Below are positions 28,097 to 36,964 of a stretch of 64,000 nucleotides of DNA, piece after piece. A program made the translations under genes and the position numbers. The DNA comes from Bradyrhizobiaceae bacterium PARB1 (GTDB taxonomy: Bacteria; Pseudomonadota; Alphaproteobacteria; Rhizobiales; Xanthobacteraceae). The notes under the pieces are model-generated. The model was not told where the DNA came from. It did no database searches and worked only from the letters and a program-made list of their open reading frames with translations. The DNA lies in contig NKIY01000002.1 of the NCBI GenBank assembly GCA_002256345.1, positions 248,001 through 312,000 on the forward strand. The letters run 5' to 3'. Position 1 is the first letter of the stretch. Each line of letters opens with the position of its first letter.

Positions 28097-29394
28097 ACTC
28101 GCGGGAGACGGACGGTCACGAACAATCCGGTCGTCTCACCGCCAGATCGGTTCTGTAACGTGATACTCCCGCCCAAATTATCGACGATGCGCTTGACGAT
28201 CGCGAGGCCAAGCCCGGTACCGTCTTCGACCGGACCGACGCCACGATAGAAGGGTTCGAGCAGGCGATCCAATTCTTGGGGCGCCACACCAGGTCCGGTA
28301 TCGGCCAATTGGAAGATGACCGTGTCTCCAGCGGGATGGACGTCGAGGTCGATGCTTCCGCCGGAAGGCGTAAACCGGATGGCGTTATCGACGAGGTTTC
28401 GGATAAGCGTCGCGAGCTCGAAAGGATCTGCCTGCACGATCGAGGTCTCGAGGAGCGCGAAGCCGAGGTCCACGTTCTTTCGCGATGCGGCCGGAAGGAA
28501 ATCGGCGATGTTCTTCCTTGCCACCTCTGCAAGATCGACGCGTCCGGTGGACGCAGGGGAGACAGTATCCTGGCGGGCCAGCGAGAGAAGTTGATCGAGC
28601 AGATGTCGGACCCGGCGGACGCCCGTTTCAAGGACTGTGAGCCGCTCGCGAGCGATGGCGGGAAGCTCGAGCTTTGCGACGTTTTCGACCTGGAGGCTGA
28701 TCGCCGTGATCGGGCTTCGAAGTTCGTGCGCTGCTTCGGCAATGAAACGGCGCTCCCGGACCATCATTCCCTTCATGCGCTCGAAAAGACCGTTGATGGC
28801 CAACATGAACGGAGCCACCTCGCTGGGAACGCCATCGGTCGGCAACGGGGTGAGATCATCCGCCCGTCTTCGGTTAAGTTCCTGCGACATGCCGACGACG
28901 CGACGGAGCGATCGGGCAATGACAAGCGCAGTGACCAGCATCAGACAGGGGATGAGTAGAGCGATCGGAAAGAGTGACCGGACGGCAAAGTCGGTGCCAA
29001 TCTCGTCGCGCAACGCGGTCTTCTGCGTTACCGCGAAGCGCCGATTGTCAGGTGCGGTCGTCAGAAATGCGCGCACCGCATCGCCGTTGACTGTGCCGAG
29101 GCTCAAGCCGTCCGGCAGTTTTGCCATCTTGCAAAGGTCCGAAGCCTCGCAAGCTGTTCCCGGCAGTTCGAAGACGGTCACCTCGGCATCATCATCGACG
29201 CCGCGGATCGTTCCGGTTCCGGCTACGCTGCCGGATTTGACGAAACTTCCGATCTGCATGAGGACGGAGTCCTGCATCTCGATCGTCTCGTTATAGGCCC
29301 AGCGGTAGGCGAGAGAGCCGCCAATGACGGCCGTGATGACGATGATCATGGTTATCCCGACGAACAGCCGGGATCTCAGAGAGAGCATGTTCAT
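28075..29394 (-). CDS. Sensor histidine kinase (QseC/PmrB type)
   Basis: A 439-residue membrane kinase. Two membrane segments (about 10-30 and 141-161) enclose a periplasmic sensor with two cysteines (C82, C88) that could form a disulfide. HAMP-like linker, then the phospho-accepting H223 in EAAHELRSPITAI, N box NLVDNAIRF, and G boxes DTGPGVAP and GTGLGLAIVKRI. The ATG at 29394 overlaps the stop of the response-regulator gene (ATGA). The pair probably controls the divergent COG4705 genes. Confidence 0.88.
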   Translation of the reverse strand: MNMLSLRSRLFVGITMIIVITAVIGGSLAYRWAYNETIEMQDSVLMQIGSFVKSGSVAGTGTIRGVDDDAEVTVFELPGTACEASDLCKMAKLPDGLSLGTVNGDAVRAFLTTAPDNRRFAVTQKTALRDEIGTDFAVRSLFPIALLIPCLMLVTALVIARSLRRVVGMSQELNRRRADDLTPLPTDGVPSEVAPFMLAINGLFERMKGMMVRERRFIAEAAHELRSPITAISLQVENVAKLELPAIARERLTVLETGVRRVRHLLDQLLSLARQDTVSPASTGRVDLAEVARKNIADFLPAASRKNVDLGFALLETSIVQADPFELATLIRNLVDNAIRFTPSGGSIDLDVHPAGDTVIFQLADTGPGVAPQELDRLLEPFYRGVGPVEDGTGLGLAIVKRIVDNLGGSITLQNRSGGETTGLFVTVRLPRVHSVGTM

Positions 29395-30050
29395 CCTCGG
29401 TCTACCATCCAGCCGACACCCCGCACATTGCGTATGGCGGCGGTCCCGAGCTTCTTGCGCACGGAGTGGATCAGGAATTCGATCGCGTTGCTCTCGACCT
29501 CTTCGTTCCATCCATAGATGTGGCTTTCCAGATCGCCCCGAGACAGGATGGCTCCCGGACGCAGCAGGAGGGCCTGCAGAAGGGAAAACTCGCGGGCCGT
29601 GAGCTGGGCTTCACTTCCGTCAAAGACGGCTTGTCTCGTGAGGGGATCGAGGCTGAGGGCGCCATTGGTGAGGACGGCTGTAGAACCGCTGCCTTCACGA
29701 CGCAAAACGGCCCGCATGCGGGCGAGCAACTCTCTGATCTCGAAGGGCTTCACCAGATAGTCATCGGCACCGAGATCGAGGCCTGCAACGCGGTCATCGA
29801 TACCGTCGCGTGCAGTAACGATGATGACGGGTGTCTTGCGGGGGAGCATCCGGATGTGGCGAAGAACCGCGTAGCCGTCGGCTAGCGGCAAACCAAGATC
29901 GAGCAACACGGCGTCGTAGGTGTCGCTCTCGGCGGCCGCGATGCCGGTACGGCCATCCCTGACCCAATCCACGGCATACGCCTCGTCGCGAAGCGCCTGT
30001 TCAACGGCTGTGCCGATCATCTTGTCGTCCTCGATAAGAAGGACTCTCAC
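29391..30050 (-). CDS. OmpR-family response regulator (QseB/PmrA type)
   Basis: A 219-residue regulator starting at GTG 30050 (VRVLLIEDD); an upstream ATG at 30083 would add 11 atypical residues. The receiver domain has the acidic pocket EDD at 7-9, phospho-accepting D51 in LLDLGLP, and the KPFE lysine. The C-terminal winged helix has the usual TAREFSLLQALLLRPGAILS start. It is divergent from the first COG4705 gene across about 170 bases. Confidence 0.9.
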   Translation of the reverse strand: MRVLLIEDDKMIGTAVEQALRDEAYAVDWVRDGRTGIAAAESDTYDAVLLDLGLPLADGYAVLRHIRMLPRKTPVIIVTARDGIDDRVAGLDLGADDYLVKPFEIRELLARMRAVLRREGSGSTAVLTNGALSLDPLTRQAVFDGSEAQLTAREFSLLQALLLRPGAILSRGDLESHIYGWNEEVESNAIEFLIHSVRKKLGTAAIRNVRGVGWMVDRG

Positions 30051-30222
30051 CGTTTCAACTCCTGCCCCGAAAATTCGCGACAATTTTGCCGCCCGATATG
30101 AGGTGCGACTTAGCCCAGACTTAGAGGCGCTTCCTGCGGGGGAGGGCGTCCCTTCGATCGCACTAAGTCCGTCCTAAGTCTGGTTCGAAAGGATCCGCGA
30201 AACGCAATCATGGAGCCTTGTC

Positions 30223-31005
30223 GTGACCCCCGCATTTTCCGCCGATGAGCGAGCCATAATCAACAAGGTTCCTCAGGTAACCATACTGTTCTGGATAATT
30301 AAGATCCTATCGACCACGGTAGGCGAGACTGCGGCGGATTACATCGCGAAGAATATCGGTCTGGGCGCGACGACGACGACGCTGATCATGTCGACCTTGT
30401 TGGTCGTCGCTTTAACCTTTCAATTCCGGAGCAGACGATACGAGCCATGGGTTTATTGGCTCACCGTTGTTCTCGTCAGCGTCGTTGGAACGCAGATCAC
30501 GGATTTCCTGACAGATAAGATGGATGTCAGCCTCTATGCCAGCACGGCTGCGTTCGGTTCGGCATTGGCCGCGACATTCGCCGTTTGGTATGCGGTCGAA
30601 CGGACGCTCTCGATCCACACCATCACGACTGTCAGGCGAGAGGCTTTCTATTGGCTCGCGATCCTGGTCACTTTTGCGCTGGGCACCGCGGCGGGCGATC
30701 TGACGACGGAGGCCTTGGGTCTGGGTTTCCAGCTCGGCTTGATCGCCTTTGGCTTCGCTATCGCGTTGGTGGGCGTCTTTTACGTATTCGGCGCCAACGC
30801 GGTTCTTGCCTTCTGGGCCGCTTACATCCTTACGCGGCCGCTGGGCGCATCACTTGGTGACCTTCTCTCCCAATCGCGAGAGTACGGTGGCCTCGGTCTT
30901 GGCACTGTCTACACGAGTATCGGCTTCCTCACCGTGATCGTCGCGCTTGTAGTCTGGCTGACTTTCGAGGGCGAGCGTCCGTCAGCTCCGCATACGGCAA
31001 ATTGA
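30223..31005 (+). CDS. COG4705-type integral membrane protein, first copy
   Basis: A 260-residue polytopic protein of unknown function starting at GTG 30223. It contains a fourfold internal repeat whose mark is a G-x-x-x-x-D hexad near the start of a loop between membrane helices: GETAAD (34-39), GTQITD (89-94), GTAAGD (154-159) and GASLGD (208-213), spaced 54-65 residues. Each unit looks like two membrane helices. It is paralogous to the gene at 31470 and divergent from a two-component system, so it is probably a regulated envelope component. Transport is possible but not shown. Confidence 0.8.
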   Translation: MTPAFSADERAIINKVPQVTILFWIIKILSTTVGETAADYIAKNIGLGATTTTLIMSTLLVVALTFQFRSRRYEPWVYWLTVVLVSVVGTQITDFLTDKMDVSLYASTAAFGSALAATFAVWYAVERTLSIHTITTVRREAFYWLAILVTFALGTAAGDLTTEALGLGFQLGLIAFGFAIALVGVFYVFGANAVLAFWAAYILTRPLGASLGDLLSQSREYGGLGLGTVYTSIGFLTVIVALVVWLTFEGERPSAPHTAN

Positions 31006-31041
31006 TAAACCTTCCTTCCGAAGAACTCACAGGAGACAAGT

Positions 31042-31437
31042 ATGAAGACACGTTCGATGATCGCGGTTGCATTGGTTGCAATGAGCCTAGCCGGTTCGAC
31101 GCCGACGTCGCTGGCTAACATGTCCCTCGTTCCGAAGGCTGAAGCGGCATCGAAGCTCGGGGATCTTTCCCAGTTCCGAGCGATCGTGGTCGATGTCCAG
31201 AGGCTCGTCGAGAAAGGCGATCTGGCGGGCGGCAAGGCGCGCATCAAGGACCTCGAGACGAAGTGGGACGAAGCCGAGGCCGGTCTGAAACCGAGAGCGG
31301 CCGCGGATTGGCACAAGATCGACAAAGCGATCGACCGAGCTCTCGACGCATTTCGCGCAGCGACTCCCAATGCCGCCGCTTGCAAGTCGGCATTGGCGGA
31401 TGTGTTCTCCATGATGGACGGCACTTCGGCCGGGTAG
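31042..31437 (+). CDS. Small secreted helical protein
   Basis: A 131-residue protein with a strong ribosome-binding site (AGGAGA) and an N-terminal signal peptide (ending near residue 36, at KAEAA). The mature part is about 95 residues, charged and helical, with KTKWDEAEA-like spacing ([20 protein letters not shown]) and a [18 protein letters not shown] helix, plus one cysteine. It lies between two paralogous COG4705 genes on the same strand, with 36 and 32 bases on either side, so it probably works with them in the periplasm. No family with a known function is recognised. Confidence 0.7.
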   Translation: MKTRSMIAVALVAMSLAGSTPTSLANMSLVPKAEAASKLGDLSQFRAIVVDVQRLVEKGDLAGGKARIKDLETKWDEAEAGLKPRAAADWHKIDKAIDRALDAFRAATPNAAACKSALADVFSMMDGTSAG

Positions 31438-31469
31438 CGGGGCGACCTCGCGCGAAGGGAGAGATCGAA

Positions 31470-32267
31470 ATGGTTAGGTTGAACGACACGGGAAGAGTGG
31501 AGGGAGGCACGGAGCCAAGCCAGCATGGGAAGGTTCCCGCGGTCACTCTCGGGTTCTGGATCATCAAGATACTGGCCACGACGCTGGGCGAGACTGGCGG
31601 CGATGCCGTCACGATGTCGATGAATCTCGGATATCTCGTGGGGACGTTGATCTTCAGCGCGATTTTCGTCGTGGCGATCGTGCTTCAAATGAGTGCCAAG
31701 CGGTTTCATCCTTTTCTCTACTGGTTTGTCATTGTTGCCACGACGACCGTCGGCACCACGCTGGCGGACTTCGCGGACCGATCTCTCGGCATCGGCTATC
31801 CCGGTGGATCGTTGTTGCTGATGTCGCTACTCGCGGCGTCGTTTGGCCTTTGGTATCGAACGCTGGGTACCGTCTCGGTCGTCTCCGTCGCATCTCCGGC
31901 CGCCGAGGCTTTCTACTGGATCACGATCATGTTCTCGCAAACGCTCGGAACGGCGCTTGGGGACTGGGTCGCCGATTCCGGTCTGGGATACGGTGGCGGC
32001 GCGATCGTCTTCGGCGCGGCCATCGCCGCGAGTGCTGCTGTGTATTACTGGACCGGTCTGTCGAGGACAGCGCTGTTCTGGACTGTCTTCGTCCTGACGC
32101 GGCCCCTGGGAGCCACGGTTGGCGACTATCTGGATAAGCCGATCGATCAGGGCGGGTTGGCTCTGAGCCGCTATACGGCGTCCATCGGTCTGGCAGTCGT
32201 GATCCTCCTCCTCCTCATCGTGCTCCCGCAGCAGCCCACCTCCAACGCAGGGCAGGCGGGGCACTAG
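31470..32267 (+). CDS. COG4705-type integral membrane protein, second copy
   Basis: A 265-residue paralogue of the protein at 30223. The ATG at 31470 follows GGGAGAG; the frame is open further upstream but that part lies inside the preceding gene. The four marks are GETGGD (40-45), GTTLAD (95-100), GTALGD (160-165) and GATVGD (214-219). The first 25 residues are a soluble polar tail longer than in the first copy. The two copies share KVPxVTxxFWIIKILxTTxGET near the start and TRPLGAxxGDxL near the end. Function unknown; a two-subunit membrane complex is possible. Confidence 0.8.
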   Translation: MVRLNDTGRVEGGTEPSQHGKVPAVTLGFWIIKILATTLGETGGDAVTMSMNLGYLVGTLIFSAIFVVAIVLQMSAKRFHPFLYWFVIVATTTVGTTLADFADRSLGIGYPGGSLLLMSLLAASFGLWYRTLGTVSVVSVASPAAEAFYWITIMFSQTLGTALGDWVADSGLGYGGGAIVFGAAIAASAAVYYWTGLSRTALFWTVFVLTRPLGATVGDYLDKPIDQGGLALSRYTASIGLAVVILLLLIVLPQQPTSNAGQAGH

Positions 32268-32486
32268 CTAACTCAAAAGAGGCCGACGGTTTCCTATCAT
32301 GGCATTCCTGGCATCGTTCGTGGTCGTGCCATATCGAGGGTAGGCATCTCGGCGTCCTCGCTCTTATGGCGATGGAAATCCGCGTGCATTCCGATCCCGT
32401 CCGAAATCATTCATGCCGTTCGCCGGATATCTCGCTTCGACCGTCCGCTTCGGATTGGTCGCCGTTGCGGTGACGGGAGTCTTTGG

Positions 32487-32828
32487 ATGCAATTCAGCTC
32501 TACGCCGGCCTACGCCGTCGGTGCCTATGGCGGTCGAACGGCGATCGAGTGGTGGGGGCGGTACATCCTCATGGATCCGCACGACCTAAGTGTCGGCCAA
32601 GTCGGAACGCCTATCCGGCTATCGAAACGCGCGGCAAAGGACCGTGAGCCGATGGATCGGATGATGCAAATGTTCGACGACCTTTCGATTGCGCAGGAAA
32701 CGCTTGAGTTCTTGCTGTTGTATTGGAGGATCAATGAGCCGAACAGAAGGCAAGAGCTATTTGAGCTTGCGATTCGCAAATCACCGGATATTAGGCATAA
32801 GGAGGCTAACGACAATCCGCACGATTGA
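32487..32828 (+). CDS. Possible small hypothetical protein (113 aa)
   Basis: An ATG preceded by GGGAG at a fair distance opens a 113-codon frame; ATG 32571 is an alternative. The C-terminal half (IAQETLEFLLLYWRINEPNR onward) looks like a real amphipathic helix and the end KEANDNPHD resembles the tails of small rhizobial proteins. No family recognised; it may be a chance frame. Confidence 0.3.
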   Translation: MQFSSTPAYAVGAYGGRTAIEWWGRYILMDPHDLSVGQVGTPIRLSKRAAKDREPMDRMMQMFDDLSIAQETLEFLLLYWRINEPNRRQELFELAIRKSPDIRHKEANDNPHD

Positions 32829-32928
32829 GATTTCCGCTTAAGGCAGGTCTGATCGCTCGCTCTTACCGCTCGGTACTGAACGCGCAAATCTCCGTGCGAC
32901 TTTTCGATGCTGGCAGAATAATCGAGAA

Positions 32929-32955
32929 TGACCGTTCCTGGCGCAAAGCGGACAT
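32929..32955. repeat. Dispersed palindromic repeat, copy 2
   Basis: TGACCGTTCCTGGCGCAAAG followed by CGGACATC. The right half is nearly identical to copies 1 and 3; the left half is less perfect here. Confidence 0.55.
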
Positions 32956-33057
32956 CTGGCTCGTGTCCACGAAAGACAGTGGTCGGTTGTGGCGTGTGAT
33001 GCAAACTATCGTGCTTGATGAAGACTTATTCTCGAGAAGCGACGATGGTCGCCTTCT

Positions 33058-34128
33058 TTAACGGCTGTAAGTCAAGACTTTGAACGTGTCCTTGAAGAAC
33101 GTGTTTGCATAGAATGGGGCGACACTCGTCGTGATCTTCTTCGCAAAATCGGCGCTGCCTTCCGCCACGACCGAATAGAGCTCCTCGGTTTTCGGATTGT
33201 AGGCCAGTGTTCGCGCGCCGGCCTGAGTGCCGAGTGCTTCGATGGGGCGATATGAGTCCGCAGACACTTGCTCGAAGATATTGATCACCGCATTCACGCC
33301 GCAGGACAGAAAGATCCGCTTGGTGCGGGGATCATAGGCGATGCCGTCCACGCCGCCGCCGATCTCGCTCGTATGGACGATGTTGCCAGTCTCGGCATTC
33401 ATGACGGCAAGACTGGGCTTCGTGGTTTCGCTGCCGCGGCAGCCGAGCAGGATGCGCTTGTTGGCGTGATCATACACCATGCTGTTCGTCTTCGCGCAGC
33501 CGGGGGTCGGCCATGTCGCGGTCAGTTTCATGCTCCGGGTGTCGATGCGGTAAACGGCGTCGGTGTCGCGGCCAGCGAGAAACATGGTGCCCGCGCCGTC
33601 GACATCGGCATGCTCAGGTTTGACCGTGGGGACCTTGATCGTTCCGGCGATCTTGAACGACGGCACATCGAGGACGACGAGATCCGTCCCGTCCTTTCCT
33701 GCGGCCACATTGACGATCAGGCGCTTGGTTGCGGGATCGTAGTGGCTGTTGTCGAGCTCGTGGGATAGTTTGATCGGTGTGGAGGCTTCCAGTGTCGAAA
33801 GACGAAAGGGCGTGATCGTTCCGTCCTCGTTGTTTGATATGCCAAGGTCCAGATCCGAGGCGAAAGTGACACCGTTAGAGCTATTTCGATCTGTTCCTTC
33901 GATCACCTTCACCACGGCCTTCGATTTCAGATCGTAGACCCTCAAGCCTTCCTTGCGATGGCCGATGAACAAGCGCGGCTGATCGGGATCGAGATGCAGG
34001 TAGTCCCACGATGAGCCGTTGCTGGGCAGCATTTGCGTGTCGCGAAGCCGCCAGCCGTCGAATGCGGAAGCCGGCTGCATGGCGATCACGGATAGGGATG
34101 TGATGAGAGCGATGGTCGCGATACGCAT
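33058..34128 (-). CDS. Secreted YncE-like beta-propeller protein, first
   Basis: A 356-residue exported protein. The ATG at 34128 has a strong GGAGGA site; the signal peptide is MRIATIALITSLSVIAMQPA followed by SA and cleavage. The rest is a series of beta-propeller blades with the usual D-P-x-T-K-R-L/I pattern (YDPATKRLIVNVAAG, YDPRTKRIFLSCG, YNPKTEELYSVVA). YncE-type propellers sit in the periplasm and are often encoded with TonB-dependent receptors. It is divergent from the receptor gene across about 300 bases; a second propeller gene lies on the other side of that receptor. Confidence 0.8.
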   Translation of the reverse strand: MRIATIALITSLSVIAMQPASAFDGWRLRDTQMLPSNGSSWDYLHLDPDQPRLFIGHRKEGLRVYDLKSKAVVKVIEGTDRNSSNGVTFASDLDLGISNNEDGTITPFRLSTLEASTPIKLSHELDNSHYDPATKRLIVNVAAGKDGTDLVVLDVPSFKIAGTIKVPTVKPEHADVDGAGTMFLAGRDTDAVYRIDTRSMKLTATWPTPGCAKTNSMVYDHANKRILLGCRGSETTKPSLAVMNAETGNIVHTSEIGGGVDGIAYDPRTKRIFLSCGVNAVINIFEQVSADSYRPIEALGTQAGARTLAYNPKTEELYSVVAEGSADFAKKITTSVAPFYANTFFKDTFKVLTYSR

Positions 34129-34434
34129 GTTGCGTTTCCTCCGAATGGTTTTTGTTGATCGTATTCGTTCTTGGTGCGTGCACTGCGAATAAGACTGCGC
34201 CGCGCTGTATGTGACGATCGTCATCTCTCAACGGGCGAATTGCTTGTCAACGGCGCGCGCTTGATTTTACGCGTATCGAAGAATCTTTCTTCGGAAGGCC
34301 GTTTGCTTCAGCTTCGTGACAGGTGCCTTGTCTTATCCTGCCGGGAATGCCGTGGCACCTTGGTGGGTGACCATACGGCTGCGTCAAGAAAATAGCGCGG
34401 ACCGCACAGGAGTGGTCGCGAGGGGGAAATGGGA
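34129..34434. promoter_or_regulatory. Divergent gap, propeller / TonB receptor
   Basis: This 306-base gap must hold promoters for both genes. It contains AGGTGCC and, 27 bases on, GGCACCTT, which could pair around CCGGGAATGCCGT. The blocks recall the first part of a cobalamin riboswitch, but the conserved CCCCCGCAACTG and B12-box blocks are missing, so no riboswitch is called. Confidence 0.35.
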
Positions 34435-36636
34435 ATGAGGACGGTTGTCGGATCGACAGCGCTGACTTTTATGTTGGCTGCGCCAGCGCTGGTGGTCGCA
34501 GGTTTTTCAGTGGATGCGCAGGAAGCTGTCGAACAGGTCGAGCGCCAGCGCGGCGCCGGTCAGAAAGCGCGTAAGCGGAGCGCGAAGCCCTCTCAGCAGC
34601 CGGCGCAGGTGGCTATTGCGGAGAACGCGAAGCCGTCACAAGGAGCTGTTCGCATACCGCGCACGCCGGAAGCCGAGGCGGCCCGTCCGAAGCTGGAAGA
34701 GGATCGCGGTGTTGCGGTCACCCGCACGACCATCACCAGCGATGCGTTGCAATCGTCGAATGCACAAAACACCTTCGACGCGATCCGCAATGTCCCCGGC
34801 GTGGCGCTTGCCGACGCGCGTGGTGGCGGCACCGCGGACTCGCTGCAGATACGCGGCATCAAACTCAGCAGCACCACCAGCTATCGCATGGATGGCGGGC
34901 TTCCGATCGTCAACAACATCAATTTGCCGATCGAGAGTAAGCAGCGCGTGGAGGCGCTGAAAGGCGCCGGTGCATTGCAGTTCGGTCTCGCGAGTCCAGC
35001 GGGCATCGTCAATTATGTGATGAAGCGCGCGACAGACAAGCCCGTTACATCGCTGTCCGTTTCGGGCAGCGAGCATGGGCAGTTGATTGGCGCCGTCGAT
35101 GTCGGCCGCCGTTTCGGTGAAGACAATCAGTTCGGCGTTCGAGTCAATCTGGCCGGCGGCGAACTGGGATCGTTCGTGCGCGGCATCGATGGTACCCGCT
35201 ATGTTGCGGCGGTCGGTGCCGATTGGCGGCCCGCGGATAATCTGAACTTCATCTTCGACTATGAGCGGTTCGGAGTCGATGTCATCGAGCAGGCTGCGAT
35301 CCTGCAGAATCCGGCGGTCAATGGCCGGATCACTTTGCCCAATGTCCCGAACCCTGCGAATCTTCTGTCCGGCACGTGGGCCCGTTCGATCGGCGAGGGC
35401 GAAAACATCTTCGGACGCGGTACCTGGGATGTGGGATCTGGACTTTCGATCATTGCAGAAGCGGGCCGTTCGATTGGTTTTCGCCCACAGCGCGCGGTCA
35501 CGCAGATCGGCAATTATAACGTGGTCACCGGCGCCGGCCGTTTGTCTGCGACGCTCATCGAAAACCAGCTGACCGAAAACATCTACGCAAATCTGGCTGC
35601 GCGACATCGCTCCGAATGGGACTTCATCAAGAACGAAACCACCATCGGCATGACCGAAAGCATCCGCATGTTTAACAATCCGCAGAACCCGACCGCGTCC
35701 TGGGCGCAGAATCTGTACGACCCCGTCTATATCCCGCCGCCCGTCGCGGCGAGCGGACGCCAGTTTCTGCCCAACAACAGCGAGAACTTCGATCTGTATA
35801 TTCAGAACCAGATCGATTTCTTCGATCGGCTGCATGTTCTGGGCGGCGTGCGTCAGATCAACTACACGTCGGAAAATGCGCGGCAGGATGGCAATGGCTT
35901 CAACTCGCGATCGAGCACCGCATATGCGCCGGCGGCGGGTATCATCTTCGACATTACGAAGCAAATCTCGATCTATGCCAGCTATGTGAGTTCGCTGGAG
36001 GAAAACGGGCAGGCACCCGCGCAGGCGGCGAACGCGTTTTCCGTACTGCCGCCCGCACCGGCGACCCAGAAGGAAATCGGTGTTCGTGGTAACTTCTTCG
36101 GCGCGCAGGCGACGCTCGGTGCCTTCAGCATTCTTCGTAGTAACGCCACGCTCGATCCGGTCACCAACATCTTCGGGCTCAACGGAAACATCGAATATAA
36201 CGGTGTGGAGTTTACGGTTGCGCGTCCGATCACCGCAGAGCTGAGTTTCAATGCGGGCGGGCAGTTCATGAAGGCGAAGCAGATCGCCCCGGACGATGCG
36301 AGCATCGACGGCATGACGCCTGAGAATACGCCGTTCTTCAGCGGCAATGCCGGGCTCGTTTATCGGCCGGATTGGTTCAAGGGATTCAGAATCAATGGCG
36401 GCGTGTCCTATACGGGCGAACGACAGATCAATCCGCAGAACCAGGCAGTGATCCCGGAGACCTATATCTGGAATATGGGGGCGAGCTACGCGACCAAGAT
36501 CGGGGATCAGCGGGTCAATTTCAATCTCAACGTCCGTAACATCACGGACAAGCGATATTTCAGCTCGGCGGTGAACGGTGCGCTCGGCGTCGGTGCCCCG
36601 CGAACGATCACGCTCAGCGCGAATGTGGCGTTTTGA
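34435..36636 (+). CDS. TonB-dependent siderophore-type receptor
   Basis: A 733-residue outer-membrane receptor. ATG 34435 is preferred because AGGGGG lies 8 bases upstream; ATG 34429 would sit too close. After the signal peptide and a basic low-complexity stretch, the plug starts VTRTTITSDALQSSNAQNTF and has the DAIRNVPGVALAD and RGIKLSSTTSYRMDGG segments; the 22-strand barrel ends with a typical C-terminal VAF. It has no N-terminal STN signalling domain, so it is a transporter, not a signalling receptor. Its neighbours are two secreted propellers. The ligand (siderophore or other metal complex) is not shown. Confidence 0.88.
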   Translation: MRTVVGSTALTFMLAAPALVVAGFSVDAQEAVEQVERQRGAGQKARKRSAKPSQQPAQVAIAENAKPSQGAVRIPRTPEAEAARPKLEEDRGVAVTRTTITSDALQSSNAQNTFDAIRNVPGVALADARGGGTADSLQIRGIKLSSTTSYRMDGGLPIVNNINLPIESKQRVEALKGAGALQFGLASPAGIVNYVMKRATDKPVTSLSVSGSEHGQLIGAVDVGRRFGEDNQFGVRVNLAGGELGSFVRGIDGTRYVAAVGADWRPADNLNFIFDYERFGVDVIEQAAILQNPAVNGRITLPNVPNPANLLSGTWARSIGEGENIFGRGTWDVGSGLSIIAEAGRSIGFRPQRAVTQIGNYNVVTGAGRLSATLIENQLTENIYANLAARHRSEWDFIKNETTIGMTESIRMFNNPQNPTASWAQNLYDPVYIPPPVAASGRQFLPNNSENFDLYIQNQIDFFDRLHVLGGVRQINYTSENARQDGNGFNSRSSTAYAPAAGIIFDITKQISIYASYVSSLEENGQAPAQAANAFSVLPPAPATQKEIGVRGNFFGAQATLGAFSILRSNATLDPVTNIFGLNGNIEYNGVEFTVARPITAELSFNAGGQFMKAKQIAPDDASIDGMTPENTPFFSGNAGLVYRPDWFKGFRINGGVSYTGERQINPQNQAVIPETYIWNMGASYATKIGDQRVNFNLNVRNITDKRYFSSAVNGALGVGAPRTITLSANVAF

Positions 36637-36964
36637 ACGATGCGCATGGCCATGCGTCGCATCTGGGCCTGACATTCGTTGTAGATCCGATTTTGACCGG
36701 AGACGCGTGTCAGGCCTGCGACAGCTAGGCGATGCTAGTCAAATTAGACGATGAAAATCCGGCCAAGACCGGAGGTCACGGGAAGGAAAGTCAGAATGGT
36801 GCAAGACCAATCAGGCTGAGTGTGGAGTGGTCGTAGCGATCATGCGGATCGCCGCTCCATTCATATCAATCACAACTCCGACGCGACGACAGTTGCGCCA
36901 TTCCGGCGCTGTGAGGTCGCTTGCGCCTGCGTAACCCAGTTTTCAACCAGCAACAGGATCTATC
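36637..36964. promoter_or_regulatory. Gap between TonB receptor and second propeller gene
   Basis: A 328-base gap without a gene. Short blocks in it resemble parts of cobalamin riboswitches: GACCGGAGACGCG near 36693, and GGGAAGG followed by GGTGCAAGACC and GGCTGAG at about 36780-36820. The order and the missing blocks make a working riboswitch doubtful. Confidence 0.3.

Larger units (their letters stand above)
32268..33057. other. Intergenic region between the COG4705 and YncE modules
   Basis: About 790 bases. It holds one weakly supported short frame (32487-32828) and one copy of the dispersed palindromic repeat (32929-32955). I see no clear terminator after the COG4705 operon. Confidence 0.5.

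Noticed and set aside
32525-33004. A 159-codon minus-strand frame across the palindromic repeat copy 2
   Set aside because: Its start overlaps the dispersed repeat and its text resembles spurious proteins often predicted over such repeats. No ribosome-binding site or domain was seen.
34129-34434. Cobalamin riboswitch upstream of the TonB receptor gene
   Set aside because: A few bases recall the first conserved blocks, but the CCCCCGCAAC block and the B12 box are missing and only about 120 bases remain before the start codon, too few for a full aptamer and expression platform.
34636-36675. A long open frame on the minus strand across the TonB receptor gene (679 codons)
   Set aside because: It is antisense to a clearly conserved receptor gene. 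Its translation is rich in Arg, His and Asp with no domain, as expected for shadow frames in GC-rich DNA.
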